Source: Acanthosepion esculentum
Taxonomy: Eukaryota > Mollusca > Cephalopoda > Sepiida > Sepiidae
Assembly (NCBI GenBank): GCA_964036315.1
Contig: OZ038500.1
Coordinates: forward strand, 55,712,372-55,776,371
Direction of reading: 5' to 3'
Length of the DNA stretch: 64,000 nucleotides
The notes under the pieces were generated by a model that was not told the origin of the DNA, ran no database searches, and saw only the letters and a program-made list of their open reading frames with translations. Position 1 is the stretch's first letter, and every line of letters starts with the position of its first letter. Below, in pieces: positions 11,440-22,480 of this stretch. The translations under genes were made by a program, and so were the position numbers.

Positions 11440-11960
11440 TGCGAAGGGTTTTTGATTGGGCCTTCATTACAATGGGTACACCGGAGTAGATGCGATGAAC
11501 TACAGAACACAAAATTATCGCTGCATTTAAGTATTCTTTTAATATTTAAGCTTACCTTTTAAAAATTCAACGATAATTCTTCTGTCGTCACTTAATTTAA
11601 AGACAATTTTTATGCACGTAGGTCCTTACTTTCCGTATAAACAATTATTTTTATGTCATGCATGACTTTCGCTGAATTTCGCAATTAATTTCGATTATTC
11701 CTAAATTTATTTTCTAGTTATAAAAATTGTCATAGTACAAACAAATTCGTCGCCAAAAAATCACATAAAAAAACACTGAAAAATATCGGAGTAATGAAAA
11801 CTTGGGAATCCAAAATTTCGGGACGGCGGGTCCTGATCCGTTCTGGAATGTTCTTAATTTACTCACGGAATCGGCCTGATTCCAAAATCGTATGATATAT
11901 TAGGCTACGGCCTCTAGGAGTAAATTTTAAAAAGTGTGACACATTAATATTCACATTTAT
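11440..11960 (-). repeat. Dispersed repeat U1, minus orientation
   Basis: The reverse complement matches 32640-33050: ctcctagaggccgtagcc, ttttggaatcaggccga, gaaattaattgcgaaat, and taaacaattatttttatgtc versus its complement. This copy has about 90 extra bases (near 11715-11810) relative to the other. No frame or terminal repeat identifies the class. Confidence 0.6.
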
Positions 11961-11999
11961 TATATAGATGATGGATTATGATGAGAAAAATTGTCTTGC

Positions 12000-12875
12000 A
12001 CGACACAGTTAACCAAATTTAATAGCAGTATTTTTAATAAATAAACAAATTAGTGTTTGAATAAATCTGAATAAACCGGTTAAATCAATGGAAAAGACTG
12101 CCTTGAATGGTGTTAGCGGACATTTTTTTTTTTTTAATTATACATGCAGTCCAAAATGGTGTCTAATTAATACTCAGTGCTAATCACATTCGATAAGATC
12201 TGATTTTAATGCTGTTAGCATCAACACTACGTCCAGCATTTTGGGGCTTTTGGGTGCGTAGTCGATATCAGCGTCATGTGTAAATCGAATCACGTAACGC
12301 AATCAAAATATAATGCCGTCGGCATCTGCGGACGAGAGACTGATTCGATTTGTTCGACATAGTTATGCTGTATTGTCTTTATGAATTTCCGCGCCAAAAA
12401 TTAAATATGCATCCGTAAATTATGGCGATATCGGCGACCACAAAAATACATCTTGAAGTCATGCTTAAAAAAAAAACAACACAGAAATGAAAAGAAATCG
12501 ACAGAAATTAATAATAAAGAAAGAATGCATCAATAATTTAATTCCTTTCTTCATAAATGTGAAATGGAGAATCGGTCCAGACAGTTTCTTGAAAAAAAAA
12601 AAATTTTGTACTACTATCAACCGTGTGTTTTTGCTTTTGTTGTACGTTTAAATCAATAGTCTATTCGATATTCCTAAAACGTTCTAAACTTGTAATATAT
12701 GCATTAATGTATGTCTGGATTCATGGGTATGAGGAGCTATCATTATTTAAACTATTTCCACGCGGACTATTGTTAACAAAGAATTGATGAAAATCAGACG
12801 ACACACTGGTTGAAACGTTGTGATAACCAAAATGAGCACAACAGTCCAAATGTAAAATAGTGTAAAAAATATCTC
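12000..12875. other. Non-coding DNA
   Basis: No gene found. The phrase gggtgcgtagtcg at 12252 also occurs at 8409, but the flanks do not match. Confidence 0.4.
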
Positions 12876-12878
12876 TAT

Positions 12879-12985
12879 TCTTCTTCTTCTTCTTCTTCTT
12901 CTTCTTCTTCTTCTTCTTCTTCTTCTTCTTCTTCTTCTTCTTCTTCTTCTTTCACCTCCTCTTCTTTTTCTTCCTCTTCTTTGTG
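12879..12985. repeat. (TTC)n microsatellite
   Basis: About 24 TTC units, then imperfect CTCTT. Confidence 0.95.
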
Positions 12986-13399
12986 TACCTTCAGGAAGTT
13001 AACGCTCATGGCTCTTCAAAATTCTGCATCGTTTGTAGCTCTTAATAAACCTGCCACAATCTCTATTACGATCCCGTCTGGTCTGCTATGTTACTTTTCA
13101 AATTGGCCATTTTTGATTACACTTCAGATTTCAATATGTCTGGTCCTTCGATAATTTTATTCATTGCCGGTTGTCTTCTTTCGTCGTGGAAGTGTTTCCG
13201 GATGTATTCGTTTCATCTCTGAATTATTTTTTTCTGTCTCTAATATCGGTGGCCTATGATTGAATTTTATGCATCCTGCTGATGAGAACTGTTAGTTCTC
13301 TTATTAAATTAGGAGTCCTATCAGGATTTATAATTGGCTGTCACGATCTTAACAACCTATGTTATTTCAGATGACACAGTGCCGATAGCAGACAAGGAA

Positions 13400-14330
13400 A
13401 AGAAACTAAAAAAAAATCTTCTACAGAAGGTAATGAAAGAAAGCAAGAACAAAAGGATTAAACATCAACTGTAGGAAGAGAGAATGCATGGTTGTTAGCA
13501 AAAGGACGAGCCCCAAATTCAAATTACATATCGAGGATATTAAAATCAAACAATTACAAAAAAAGATTAAAATATCTGTGAAATGTTCTAAGAGAGGTCC
13601 GAAGACGGACTGGGATGGTCAAATATACAGTCCGAATGTTAATCAATGTATATAGACGCGTGAAAAATATCGATAGAAACAAAGAAAAGAGTACTGAATT
13701 ATTACATGATATCTGTCCTTTTATATGACAGCGAATGCTGAACAATCTTCTCAAAGATGAAGAAGAGATTTGAACCAACAAAAATGTAGTTCTACAAAAA
13801 GATGCTGAGGATACCATGTACCGAACATGTGAGCAACGAGTTTTTTTTATAGAAAATGGAAACAAAAAGGAACGCTATACCTAACATTAGGAAGTGGCGG
13901 TTGACATTTCTGGGGTACGTAATGAGGAAAGAGGGTTAGGAAAATCTGATACTCACAGGGAGATTTGAAGGAAAGAGGGACAGCGGAAATCAGTGCGTAA
14001 CATACTTGATGAGTTTGAGTCAGTGGATGGTAGAACAAGGTTTGGGAGAAATATAAAAAAGACTACGCATTAAGAGCTACAAGTAGCAGTTGATATTTCT
14101 GGGGTACGTATTGAGGAAAGAAGGTTAAGAAAATCTGATACTCACAGGACGGGTTGAAGGAAAGACGGACAGGGGAAAGCAGCGGGTAACATACTTGATG
14201 AGTTTGAGTCAATGGATGGTAGAACAAGGTTTGGGAGAAATATAAAAAAAGACGACGCATTAAGAGATAGAAGGGACAGGCAAATGTGGAGGGCCGTATT
14301 CAACTACGGCCTGAAGGGACACGGTACATA
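13400..14330 (+). pseudogene. LINE RT C-terminal relic with internal tandem duplication
   Basis: Homologous to 8757-9445: the blocks F.KDAEDTMYRT.EQ (FYRRMLRIPWTEHV equivalent), SGVRNEERGLGKSDTH and ILDEFESVDGRTRFGRN are readable across frameshifts. The part from about 13895 to 14075 is repeated at 14083-14262. Both copies run from gttgacatttctggggtacg-like sequence to gggagaaatataaaaaa, with scattered substitutions that show the duplication is old. The frame ends near cagatgtggagggccgt. There is no YxDD box. Confidence 0.75.
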
Positions 14331-14359
14331 AAGAAGTTTTCTTTTTTTTTATTCAGCTC

Positions 14360-14720
14360 TGTTGGCATACTTATGCTTACATCGAGATCGCGTTGTAACA
14401 CCGGTTCCCATACGATCACTGAAACTGGTCAGTATATAGATGGGTTATCGCTTGCGAATACCAGATTTAAGGGGTTGTAATGGACAATGGTTGGGGAATT
14501 GTTAATCGGAGGGCCGAGTTCTAATTCCGGTTGGTTTCGTTATATTTTCTTCTGCAAAAAATACACTTGGGAAAACGTATAGCTCCATCTCTTCTTCTCC
14601 CATCTATGGGTTAATTAGTAAGACTTGTATCACTGAATCATTATTAACTGAAAACAAATTCTTACAATTTAAAAATATTTTCTGGCTTTAAATAACTTGC
14701 AGTGGATTGATAAGCCGTAG
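14360..14720 (+). mobile_element. SINE family S1
   Basis: It matches 605-960 nearly end to end: a head with gatcactgaaactggtcagt, A-box-like gttgtaatggacaatgg, B-box-like ccgagttctaattcc, body tatgggttaattagtaag, and tail ttttctggctttaaataac. This is the longest S1 alignment within the window and defines the family's extent as about 350 bp. Confidence 0.75.
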
Positions 14721-14739
14721 AAAAAAAAATATATTCATA

Positions 14740-15180
14740 TATCCTTCAAGTAACTGCGTTCCTGAAGCGAAATTCATGAAAAATTATATTGGACATACAA
14801 CTACACGTTTATCAAGAAGACTCACTTTACATCTACACGACCATAGCTATATTACGACTCATTTAAACTGACATGGAAATCTAAGACCATCTGCAACATA
14901 ACCATAGAAAATACAAATATAATAGCCGCATACTCAAGTAGAAAATGGTTAAAATAATGGAAGCGTTAATAATACAAAAGAAAAAGCCAACACTGAATAA
15001 CATCAAATATGAACACAGCCATAATGTGCTGACCGTGTTTGGAAAAAATAATAATAATAATAAACCAAAACAGTCCTATCTCTCCAAATACATATAGAAA
15101 AATAAACACATAAAATTCAAAAGTAAATTACCAAAAAACATGCTTGAAAATGACTAATAGAATAGCCGAAAGTGCTCGGA
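14740..15180 (+). pseudogene. Penelope-like GIY-YIG endonuclease fragment
   Basis: The plus strand reads YIGHTTTRLSRRLTLHLHD then SYITTHL. The first part is the GIY-YIG-type motif followed by its conserved Arg and His. After two broken stretches come IMEALIIQ-like and KKPTLN-type blocks near 14955-15000 (frame-shifted), the family's C-terminal end with its catalytic-site Asn. In Penelope-like retroelements this domain lies after the reverse transcriptase. Here the RT is missing and several stops are present. It differs from the Penelope lineage at 36 and 53 kb (no CNCR..NCPL linker is visible), so two lineages are represented. Confidence 0.65.
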
Positions 15181-15299
15181 TATATTGAACATTAAAAACA
15201 ATTTAAACGATATTCTTAGTGGATACTCCTATTTCAGTAGGCGTTCGATTATTTATTAAATATCTATCTCAGTCTTTTCATACCTATCTTTTTCAGACT

Positions 15300-15317
15300 G
15301 TTTATATCTATCTATAC

Positions 15318-15365
<48 letters not shown>

Positions 15366-15400
15366 CAGTCTTTTCATCCCTATTTTTTTCAGACTGTTTA

Positions 15401-15441
<41 letters not shown>

Positions 15442-15536
15442 CAGTCTTTTCATACCTATCTTTTTCAGACTGTTTATATCTATCTATCTATCTATCTATC
15501 TCAGTCTTTTCATACCTATCTTTTTCAGACTGTTTA

Positions 15537-15609
<73 letters not shown>

Positions 15610-15644
15610 CTGTCTTTTCATACCTATCTTTTTCAGACTGTTCA

Positions 15645-15681
<37 letters not shown>

Positions 15682-15716
15682 CTGTGTTTTCATACCTATC
15701 TTTTTCAGACTGTTCA

Positions 15717-15777
<61 letters not shown>

Positions 15778-15810
15778 CAGTCTTTTCATACCTATCTTTT
15801 CCAGACTGTT

Positions 15811-15861
<51 letters not shown>

Positions 15862-15896
15862 CAGTCCTTTCATACCTATCTTTTTCAGACTGTTTA

Positions 15897-15934
<38 letters not shown>

Positions 15935-15935
15935 A
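15300..15935. repeat. (TCTA)n array with embedded 36-bp spacer
   Basis: TCTA blocks of varying length are interrupted nine or so times by a near-identical spacer (cagtcttttcatacctatct, then ttttcagactgtttata). The plus-strand open frame of 238 codons is merely this array translated. Confidence 0.95.
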
Positions 15936-15939
15936 AATT

Positions 15940-16485
15940 CTAACATATGTGAATTTAGTTATTCGTGAGAAAATAAATTTAGTTTTTGCACCTTTATCGG
16001 GGAATCGGGCTTTTGTCTCCTTCCAATGAATTCCACCCAATTTACACGCCGCCCATTATCGTCACACTCAACGTTCTAAAGGAAACAGTACAAGCCTTCT
16101 TACTTCCCGAGATAAGCACTTAGCACTCGTCTTTTCATGAAGATTCGCCAGAAGCAACTCGTGGTTGATGTCATTAAAACATTCCCATTCAATTTGACCT
16201 TTTTCTCGTTCTTTTGCCAACCCATCCTCGCTAGCGGCAAGAGGGGCAATGAAATAAATAACACTTAAATAATTACGTCCCCAACATAATCGTCTTTTTC
16301 TATGGCATTTTGGATTGGATCTTCTGTTCGTATTATCATTGTTGGTTTCAAAAAATTGTATTGCTGAATTCAGCAAGAGATCATTCGAAAATACTTAATG
16401 TCATCTGATTTTCTGGCAGAAACCGCTAGATCTTATCTTACCTTATTTATCTATCTGTCTGTTTTTTCTTTCTATCTTTTTTTTT
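15940..16485. other. Non-coding DNA
   Basis: The 102-codon minus-strand frame at 16068-16376 has no recognisable motif. Confidence 0.35.
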
Positions 16486-16489
16486 AAGC

Positions 16490-16740
16490 TTATCACCCAA
16501 GCAAGATTGGAATCCACTAGAACGCAAGGGGTTACAGGAGGTTTGGAGGAAGAACAGATAGGAGTGGTAAAGGAGGGGATGTGGAGAAAGATAGTGGATC
16601 GATCAAGGCAAGGGGGTTACAGAAGATTTGGAGCGAGAGCAGATAGGAATGAAAGGTGAAAGGATGTGGAGAAGTGAAGTGGATAGATCAAGGCAACTGG
16701 AGATGTCGATTGACGTTACGCTTAAATAGTTGGAGATTAA
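16490..16740 (-). mobile_element. CR1/Jockey-like LINE 3' end
   Basis: The minus strand begins LFKRNVNRHLQLP (complement of 16700-16735), which equals the C-terminus seen at 36117-36180, and continues into a shared 3' UTR. The UTR here holds an internal duplication of about 85 bp: ggggttacaggaggtttgga and gggggttacagaagatttgg, each followed by gatcaaggcaa. Confidence 0.65.
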
Positions 16741-16754
16741 AATATTTTTGCATA

Positions 16755-17000
16755 TATATATATAATTAGGTAATTCATTGAGTCTGAAAGAAACCTCAAC
16801 AGAATGCAGAAAGCACAGGACGGCCGTTTCGTCCTATATTTGGGAATGATCAGCAGTACCGAGAATTGAAACACTGACAGTTGAGTTGACAATTGAAATT
16901 CTCTGTAACCATAGGACTGTGCCCCCCAGGAGCCACGACTACTATCACCATGCAGCTCAAAATGAAGCATTAGAAGCCGGATCAAGCAATGATATACACA
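16755..17000 (-). mobile_element. Ribozyme-bearing SINE S2, minus strand
   Basis: On the minus strand it aligns with 55030-55360: ccggcttctaatgct, gtgatagtagtcgtggctc, ggggcacagtcc, then the hammerhead region, ctttctgcattctgttgagg and a TA tail. It stands head to head with the copy that starts at about 17010. Confidence 0.75.
16811..16862 (-). ncRNA. Decayed hammerhead ribozyme
   Basis: The minus strand reads CTGATcATtccc, then caaatata, GGACGAAAC, GGCCGTC. The GAAA box and GUC cleavage triplet are kept, but the core CTGATGAG has become CTGATCAT and stem I is imperfect. It is very unlikely to cleave. Confidence 0.65.
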
Positions 17001-17009
17001 TGATAGAGA

Positions 17010-17220
17010 ATTTCAGTTGAGTTCCACCACGGAATATGTGATCGAGCCGCGCTATATTGAGTCTGATTTGCTACCTCTTCGTCACCGAAGCCCGTTGGAA
17101 CCATTGGTATGACGTTTGCTTGATAACTCAACTGTCAGGGTTTCAATTCACGGTAGTGGATGCGCACTGCTGATGAGTCCCAAATATAGGACGAAACTGA
17201 AATGTCGAACTGAACCCTTT
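17010..17220 (+). mobile_element. Ribozyme-bearing SINE S2, 3' end replaced
   Basis: It matches 55125-55300 (gttccaccacggaat, cctcttcgtcaccga, ttggtatgacgtttgctt, agggtttcaattc). The two last blocks form tRNA-like A and B boxes. After the ribozyme's GAAAC the sequence departs from S2 and continues as the repeat that also forms 43030-43245, so this is a chimera of two repeats. Confidence 0.7.
17164..17206 (+). ncRNA. Hammerhead ribozyme, 5' half intact
   Basis: CTGATGA (17170-17176), a perfect 4-bp stem II (GTCC/GGAC) around caaatata, and GAAA (17193-17196) are all present. The 3' strand of stem I is missing because the sequence changes to another repeat after GAAAC, so the fold cannot close. 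Confidence 0.75.
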
Positions 17221-17580
17221 ATTTCGCTCGCTGGGGTAGACTGTTCTCGTTCCACATGCCATGTGTAATGGATGTCAGTTATCAGTTATTTCCTGATAAT
17301 TCACCTCTCCAAGTTCTTCACTGCCTTTACAATGTATTAAACTCACAAGTCTTTGGGTCCTGTCACTGCATCTAACCAACTCGTTTATCCACAGTGCCAT
17401 CTGTCTTTAAGGACATCTGTGCATCCACAATCCAACCTCCTGAAGAAGGCCGGAGCGTACAACGACCGAAACGTTGTGATAAATATAGCAATAAAGATGA
17501 GGACAATAGTCCGTATAATGTAAATAGTGTACATAATACCTCAACTCAGAAATATAGACAGACACCAAATTTGAATTATT
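17221..17580 (+). repeat. Repeat P1 with CCTGAAGAAG...GAAACGTTG hinge
   Basis: It ends cctgaagaaggccggagcgt, then cgaaacgttgtgataaatat, then gaggacaatagtccg. The same series occurs at 43107-43240, and inverted at 42818-42925 and (diverged) at 63240-63345. Short hinges of this style mark Penelope and some LINE termini; the class is inferred. A TA tract follows at 17620. Confidence 0.6.
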
Positions 17581-17615
17581 GAAGTTTATATGACTGCTTA
17601 ATAACTGTCAAAAGG

Positions 17616-17619
<4 letters not shown>

Positions 17620-17680
<61 letters not shown>
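17620..17680. repeat. (TA)n microsatellite
   Basis: Uninterrupted TA run 3' of repeat P1. Confidence 0.95.
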
Positions 17681-17683
<3 letters not shown>

Positions 17684-17689
17684 TAATTG

Positions 17690-18720
17690 TGAGGAGAAAG
17701 TTCAATTCGGCTTTTTACCTTCAGAACAACTACTTAGTGGAATGCACTTTCGCGTTGAGAGTTCCCCGAACACTACTAACTGAAACTCTTCAATTCAATG
17801 GTGAATAATTATCTATCCTCCTTATCCTCTTAATTTTTACTTCCTACCAATTCAAACATCACTGATATCACATCTCGTTGGTCATAAAAAAAAATAACTA
17901 TAATTATCTATATTGAGTGGCTCTCGAGCCTTGTATTGAATGAATTGGGTGGATCGGTTGAATATTCTGTTATTTGGGATGCTTCCGTATACGATTGACT
18001 GTTTGTAATCACTACCAATTAACTTCCAGTGTTACTTGCTCAAGTTCACAGTCGCCAGCTGGTTCCGAACGCAGACTGCAATTCGAGAATCGGACTTGGT
18101 CAGAACAGCTCAGCATCACGAAAGCTTCGCAGGGCGCCTGAATAATGGCGTTTACTAGCGTATCCGACTTTTGACCTCGAGAAGAAATAAAACAAACTTT
18201 AGTCTGGACCTATAACAATAACATTCCAAGAATTTACAGAATACATCCAAATATTGCGTTTCGTGTCGTCTCTGCTTTCAATTCTTCAGGCCACAGAGCT
18301 ACACCATAAACTGCGCCAAAGATGGGCATTTTTTTCTATTTCACTTTATTACATGAGGGACAGTAGTGCTCTCAGCGTATCTGGGAGGAAGCGAGAGGGA
18401 CAGGCTAAGATTTCATCGCCACATGCTGGCTTGTCTCACTATGCAATCCGGGTGCGGGTGGTGTGTTAATTCTCCCAGTTCCTGCAGTAGTCTCTGCGTC
18501 TTTGTGCCTTTCTGACCTTATATAAACTTAAACAAAGGCATTCGATCACTGGCAGAATTCCACGCCACGTGTCTTCTGACCAGCAGTTTGCCATTGTGGG
18601 CCTGCGTCCGCATTCTGTAACACGAAAAATGATGTAAACCTTCATTAATAAGGGCTCTCGTCCTTTTGTACTCCTGGCGAATCGTCACTCTGGTGGACAT
18701 ATTTATCTAGGAAACATTTT
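17690..18720. other. Non-coding DNA
   Basis: No motif-bearing frame. The open frames at 18254-18469 (+) and 18518-18700 (-) are unsupported. Confidence 0.35.
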
Positions 18721-18724
18721 ATCG

Positions 18725-18860
18725 GTATAGTACTTCATTGATTATCCGTGCATCGATTATCCGTACCTTGATTTTCTGGACTTTGATTATCTGAACGTGA
18801 AATGAAGAGAAAAATTAAAATTATCCGAACGTTTTTCAATTATCCGAACTAAAGCCATTC
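18725..18860 (+). mobile_element. Tigger/pogo-type transposon end
   Basis: The phrase gattatccg/gattatctg/attatccgaac recurs five or six times (for example cattgattatccgtgcatcg). This is typical of the subterminal repeats of Tigger elements. It directly precedes Tigger transposase-like coding sequence. Confidence 0.6.
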
Positions 18861-18884
18861 TAATATTTCATCTTAGACAAGCGA

Positions 18885-19090
18885 CGACGGAAGCTTTTAT
18901 TGAGCAGTTTGCCGCGTTAAACATCGATGTAACTGATGCAGAGATAAATGACTGGTTCAACGCACATGGCCCTGGGTATAAACACCAAAGTGACCAGGCT
19001 AATGTTGAATCTATAACCACTGAAAATGTTGAAGTGTAAGAGGAGAATAATAATGATATTGGCCATGTTGAAGATCAATGACCAGTTTCA
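18885..19090 (+). pseudogene. Tigger-type transposase C-terminal fragment
   Basis: The plus strand reads EAFIEQFAALNIDVTDAEI, then NDWFNAHGPGYKHQSDQ, then a stop after ENVEV and an acidic run. An acidic low-complexity tail with a D.EI..W motif is usual after the DDE domain of Tigger/pogo transposases. The catalytic triad itself is absent. Next to the repeated gattatccg end, this marks a small internally deleted element. Assignment is moderate because the fragment is short. Confidence 0.5.
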
Positions 19091-19317
19091 AACACCGAAG
19101 CAATGATTACGTTTTAATGTTTAAGTTGATCGCGGCTCAGGGAGAAACTATCCCAAAATGTACATCCACTTTAATCCAGCGTTGGGGGTTAGCGGATAAA
19201 ATAAATAAAAGATGAGAGTCCAGCAACAAAAGAGATAAAATATATGAAAATGTATTTGGTGATATAAATTTATTTCAGAAAATGATTTTTGCTTTATTTT
19301 GTCAGATAATTATTATT

Positions 19318-19590
19318 ACTATTATTTCTATTTCTATTTCTATTTCTTCTTCTTCTTCTTCTTCTATTTCTATTTCTTCTTCTTCTTCCTACTCATCCTT
19401 CTTCTTCTTCTTCTTCTTCTTCTTCCTCCTCCTCCTTTTTCTTCTTCTTCTTCTTTTTCTCTTTCTTCTTCTCCTCCTCCTTCTTTTTCTTCTTCCTCCT
19501 ACTCATCCTTCTTCTTCTTCTTCTCCTTCTTCTTCTTCTTCTTCTTCTTCTTCTTCTTCTTCTTCTTCTTCTTCTTCTTCTTCAGATAAA
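19318..19590. repeat. (TTC)n/(TCC)n/(TTTC)n polypyrimidine tract
   Basis: A 270-bp imperfect pyrimidine tract. The overlapping poly-S and poly-F/L frames are artefacts of it. Confidence 0.95.
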
Positions 19591-19659
19591 TGGTTCACTG
19601 GTTTCCCTTAACTCTCCTGCCTTCAATACTGCACCCTTCAAATCTACAAATAAACCATT

Positions 19660-20175
19660 CGTCCTGCATGGAATACTGCTGCCAGGCTAGCTGATTAGCA
19701 TTTGCTCGACGAGAGATATCCATGATTTGTTGAGTTTGGCTTTATTTTAAACAGAGGAACTGTAGTGTGGTATCAGGCCAGGATCGAACTCAGTACAGTC
19801 ACGATGCCAGGCTACCTGATTAGCATTTGCTCGACTAGAGACATCCGTGATTTGTTGAGTTTATTTTTGTTGTGGAGTTATTTCCACAATAGAACTTGTA
19901 ATCGGACTAAATGCGTCCTAAATGGGGTAAACGTACAGAAACGTTAGGAACTTGTAATAAAGTGTTACGCAGAGTAATCGAGTTGTGGTCGCTGATAGCT
20001 ACTTCTCTCGACTACCTACTGATTCCTACTTATAATAGGTGGCAGAGTCTATTACCTATAGACTAGGTGTCTTCCACTATAACAATTTTAAACATGGCGA
20101 CTGTAGTGCGGTATTTGGCGAGGATCGAACTCACGACTTCGTTCGTGATTCGCTAGAAACGCTCGTTTCCTATCA
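19660..20175 (-). mobile_element. tRNA-derived SINE S3, dimer plus fragment, minus strand
   Basis: The block gattagcatttgctcgac through gatttgttgagttt occurs at about 19692-19742 and again at 19816-19862. Minus-strand B-box-like sequence (gagttcgatcctggcc at about 19780; gagttcgatcctcgcc at about 20118) lies at both the second copy and a third partial copy. The layout is that of tandemly joined tRNA-like units. Confidence 0.5.
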
Positions 20176-20543
20176 GCCTGAGTCAAAATTCGAACATTGA
20201 TGTTTAATAAGCTTAGCTTAATGAGTCAGCAGTTCGTACTAATTTAGTATCAGTACGTGACTGATCATGGCTCTCCACAACTTTCATCCTTTCATCACTT
20301 AGTAATATTTGTTTTATTTTTTACTATCACACCCACTCCCGATTTGCCATCCCCTTACATAAGCTCATCAGTTAGGCGGCGCCCAGCCACTACATGTCGC
20401 TAATGCCTTTAATATATCCTGTGGTTGTCAGATTTTCAAGTCTTCATTCCTTTCTCTGGGAGTAAAGAAAACACTATATGGCTCATCACTATGTTCAATA
20501 CAACAAGATCGATAATCGAATAGACAATAATGTTTTACTGAGC

Positions 20544-20548
<5 letters not shown>

Positions 20549-20609
<61 letters not shown>
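20549..20609. repeat. (TA)n microsatellite
   Basis: Uninterrupted TA run. Confidence 0.95.
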
Positions 20610-20612
<3 letters not shown>

Positions 20613-20905
20613 TTAACTTCGTTAACGACAGTGGAAGAAAATTGGCCTCTCTTTCAGAAAGAAATTCGCTGCGCTAGGAGTTGTTTGATATACAAGCTAG
20701 CTCGTCATCGCCTGACGACGGGCCCCAGACGAAGAAATACGATAGCCACAAGTTTGCAATAGCTAAGGATCTCACTGTAAGACAAAGCTGTCCGTTTAGA
20801 TTATATTACTAACCTACGCGTGCTTAGAAGGTTCGCTTCCTGACCATGAAACTCAAGTTCATGTCGCACCGTGGTCGATTTATCACGAAGTTGACTTCTT
20901 GATAT
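20610..20905 (+). repeat. Unclassified retroelement-end repeat
   Basis: It contains cgcctgacgacgggccccag then gaagaaatacg, a hinge similar in layout to repeat P1. Further on, cttagaaggttcgcttcctg and ctcaagttcatgtcgcac look like a decayed tRNA-like body. No second copy is clear in this window. Confidence 0.35.
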
Positions 20906-21140
20906 TACCCGTCTGCACCTTTGGAAGTACGTGAAAAACATATCACTAGTTGATCAAAGCCTTCGTTGTGGTTGGGGGATAATATCAGCAAGCGGTACTT
21001 TTGGAAAGCATCTGAAAACAATAGCACGGATTGACCCAAGCCTAGTGAATTGAAAATGGGCAGATGGATCTCTTCGTGTCCGTCAAGGTTTGCGCTTGCA
21101 GGAATTCTGAAGTCATCATGACCGAAAGTTTGATGGTTTT
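20906..21140. other. Non-coding DNA
   Basis: Nothing recognised. Confidence 0.3.
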
Positions 21141-21425
21141 AGTTTTGGTTTGGTTTGTTTTACGGTATATCAACCTCAATGGGTTATTTAATGCCGACAA
21201 AATTTTTATTGCTGGTAATATTTAAAAAAAAATTATTGTTGGTAATATTTAAAAAAAAAATGTATTGTTGGTAATATTTTTTTCCTTGAAAAATATATTT
21301 CTGGTAATGTGTTTTTCTTCAAAAATGTATCGCTGGCAATATTTTTTTTTTTTAAAATGTATTGCTGGAAATACTGTATTGCTGATAATTATTTTTTTAT
21401 AAAGTATTCCTGGTATTAAAACCTA
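21141..21425. repeat. Degenerate ~40-bp tandem repeat (R1 relative)
   Basis: After ttttacggtatatcaacctc come six or so decayed units of the form attgctggtaatatttaaaa with variable A or T runs. The same phrase occurs in R1 near 5255 and 50275. Confidence 0.65.
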
Positions 21426-21559
21426 TTTTATACTTTCATAGTGTTTTGACCCGTTTGAGCGAAAGTTTGAGCGTACTGGCTATGTTTTGTACACTTAACC
21501 AGAAACTGTAACTACGGTACGCTCACAAAAGTTGCAAATTAAACCATAGGTAGACTGAG

Positions 21560-21590
21560 CCAATGCTGATGATGACGATGACAATGATGT

Positions 21591-21621
<31 letters not shown>

Positions 21622-21625
21622 ACTG
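21560..21625. repeat. (GAT)n microsatellite
   Basis: Imperfect GATGAC passing to pure GAT. Confidence 0.9.
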
Positions 21626-22180
21626 TTTGGGATAAAACGAAGACGGAACACAGAACATTAGTAAGAGTTTGCATGATTAAAACCATTAACGTTAGATAAA
21701 CACATAAATATTCATATTTGGAATTAACTGGAATTAATTTCATTGAATTCTTCGCGATAACAATTTGATGAAATATCCTTTAAAGTTTACTATCGTATTT
21801 TAGGCGGGAAAAATCTATAGAAGAATAAAGCAAAATAAAATTTATCAAATTATTGTTTAGAACAGATATACCAACAAACTCGAAATCGAGCGGTGATTAG
21901 CTTCTCTTGTATTTTATTCAAATATTTGTAATGCATCTCTTTAAAAAAAATGATCAAAGCAGAGGCGCTCTTTTTTTGGCAATTTATGACAGAAAAGCCA
22001 ATCAAGACTCAGAGCTTCTCTTAACGAAGGAATACGTAGAAGCTTTCCCAACGATTGCCTTACATTGTTTATTAGTGTGTTATCCCTCAGGCCTGCTGTA
22101 GTGACGTTTAAATATGGCGGTGTGTGCATTGCCATGTGTATCCTTTAATCTAGAAATGCGTATATATTTTACTGAAACAA
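21626..22180. other. Non-coding DNA
   Basis: Nothing recognised. Confidence 0.35.
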
Positions 22181-22480
22181 TAAGTGGAGTAAGGAGTAGC
22201 GGTTCGGAATGAGGAATCTGAGGGAGCCGAGTTCGAATTCCAGTCGAATTCATTACATTCACTTATGTGTTAATACCCTTTGGAAAGGTATGAATCCTCC
22301 TCTTCTTCTCCCCCCATCTATGGGTAAATAGCAGGACAAACTGGGTTCTATAACCTTGGCTGGAAACTGGTGTACCGCAGAAAGAAATGGCAAACTACTG
22401 CGGGAAAAGTCTTCCTCGTCACTCACGTATCGGAAAATGCATGATCACCTAAGCGTGTATCACGCATGGCACATAACTGA
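22181..22480 (+). mobile_element. SINE family S1
   Basis: Head with B-box-like gagccgagttcgaattcc (22225-22242), body cacttatgtgttaataccc and ctatgggtaaatagcaggac, then a longer 3' part (ggcaaactactgcgggaaa, tcttcctcgtcactcacg) not shared with the copies at 0.6 and 14.4 kb. It therefore represents a second S1 subfamily. Confidence 0.7.

Noticed and set aside
13278..13340. CTGATGAG at 13280 as a further hammerhead
   Set aside because: A stem-like aact/agtt follows, but GAAA is missing (tctta instead) and the triplet before the partner strand is wrong.
16068..16376. 102-codon minus-strand frame as a host gene
   Set aside because: No recognisable domain and ordinary length for chance at this composition.
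20708..20745. CTGACGA...GAAATACG as a hammerhead variant
   Set aside because: No pairing for stem II; better seen as a retroelement hinge.
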